A stretch of 64,000 nucleotides of DNA, from the NCBI RefSeq assembly GCF_005671395.1, contig NZ_CP040428.1:2790001-2854000 (forward strand). Reading direction: 5' to 3'. This DNA comes from Jejubacter calystegiae (GTDB taxonomy: Bacteria; Pseudomonadota; Gammaproteobacteria; Enterobacterales; Enterobacteriaceae). Positions 63,869-64,000 of this stretch are shown piece by piece. Numbering within the stretch: position 1 is the stretch's first letter; each line of letters starts with the position of its first letter. The notes beneath the pieces are model-generated. The model saw only the letters and a program-made list of their open reading frames with translations, searched no databases and had not been told where the DNA came from. The translations under genes and the position numbers were made by a program.

Positions 63869-64000
63869 ATGCAGACATTACAGACGACCAGCCTGCGGGT
63901 AGTGGATAACCGGTTATGGATTCTCGATCAGCAGGCGTTACCTGCCCGCAGCGACTGGCTGGCGGTGGACAGCGTCGATGAGCTGGTGGCCTGTATTCAG
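63869..64000 (+). CDS. mtnA: S-methyl-5-thioribose-1-phosphate isomerase (partial)
   Basis: First 44 codons ([25 protein letters not shown]...), running off the window end. The N-terminus and divergent position next to mtnK identify the eIF2B-related isomerase that converts methylthioribose-1-phosphate to methylthioribulose-1-phosphate. No SAM riboswitch-like structure is evident in the 107-bp intergenic gap. Confidence 0.9.
   Translation, partial: MQTLQTTSLRVVDNRLWILDQQALPARSDWLAVDSVDELVACIQ

Overview
The window is chromosomal DNA from a member of the Enterobacteriaceae. Several blocks are close in gene content and order to E. coli/Klebsiella loci (fdnGHI, lldPRD, the enterobactin locus, cstA-ybdD), and mtnK/mtnA diverge as in Klebsiella. 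The genus cannot be fixed by eye. I see no rRNA or tRNA genes, CRISPR arrays, prophage or insertion sequences.

Layout. (1) 1-4131: nitrate-inducible formate dehydrogenase N on the minus strand (fdnI partial, fdnH, and the selenoprotein gene fdnG, read through an in-frame UGA). (2) 4881-9301: an orphan LuxR-type regulator, then the L-lactate operon lldP-lldR-lldD with two LldR operators and an ArcA-like box. (3) 9617-19746: mixed accessory genes. These are a 53-aa zinc-ribbon protein, an old-yellow-enzyme/quinone-reductase pair with a divergent LysR gene, an AbrB transporter, a MarT/FidL-like membrane regulator pair, a second orphan LuxR regulator, a periplasmic choloylglycine-hydrolase-family enzyme with a divergent LysR gene, and a His-rich lipoprotein. 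(4) 19827-29831: a nearly complete hydroxyproline catabolic cluster (4-hydroxyproline epimerase, three-subunit D-hydroxyproline dehydrogenase, deaminase, 2,5-dioxovalerate dehydrogenase, permease, a pyrroline-carboxylate-reductase-like enzyme and a PAS/AraC regulator). A parDE toxin-antitoxin pair follows.

(5) 30470-58111: the enterobactin locus in E. coli order (fepA / fes-ybdZ-entF ... fepDGC / entS / fepB / entCEBAH), with good Fur boxes in its three divergent control regions. Two things differ from E. coli: entD is not next to fepA, and the entF-fepC interval (fepE in E. coli) holds chaB plus a 9-kb catabolic island at about 38.9-47.9 kb. The island encodes a YihV-like PfkB kinase, a class II aldolase, a DeoR regulator, a zinc dehydrogenase, an MHS-family transporter, an enolase-superfamily enzyme, an aldehyde dehydrogenase and a GntR/UTRA regulator. 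Two of its control regions share a long AT-rich sequence, so the two halves of the DeoR module are probably co-regulated. This island is the best candidate for an undescribed pathway.

(6) 58112-64000: a hok-type type I toxin locus with a probable antisense RNA, cstA, a composite palindrome/tandem-repeat element, ybdD, a COG0523 GTPase, then mtnK and the start of mtnA.

The window combines anaerobic formate and aerobic lactate respiration, iron acquisition and carbon-starvation functions with two catabolic insertions (hydroxyproline and the unknown sugar or sugar-acid island) at the edges of, or inside, the enterobactin locus.
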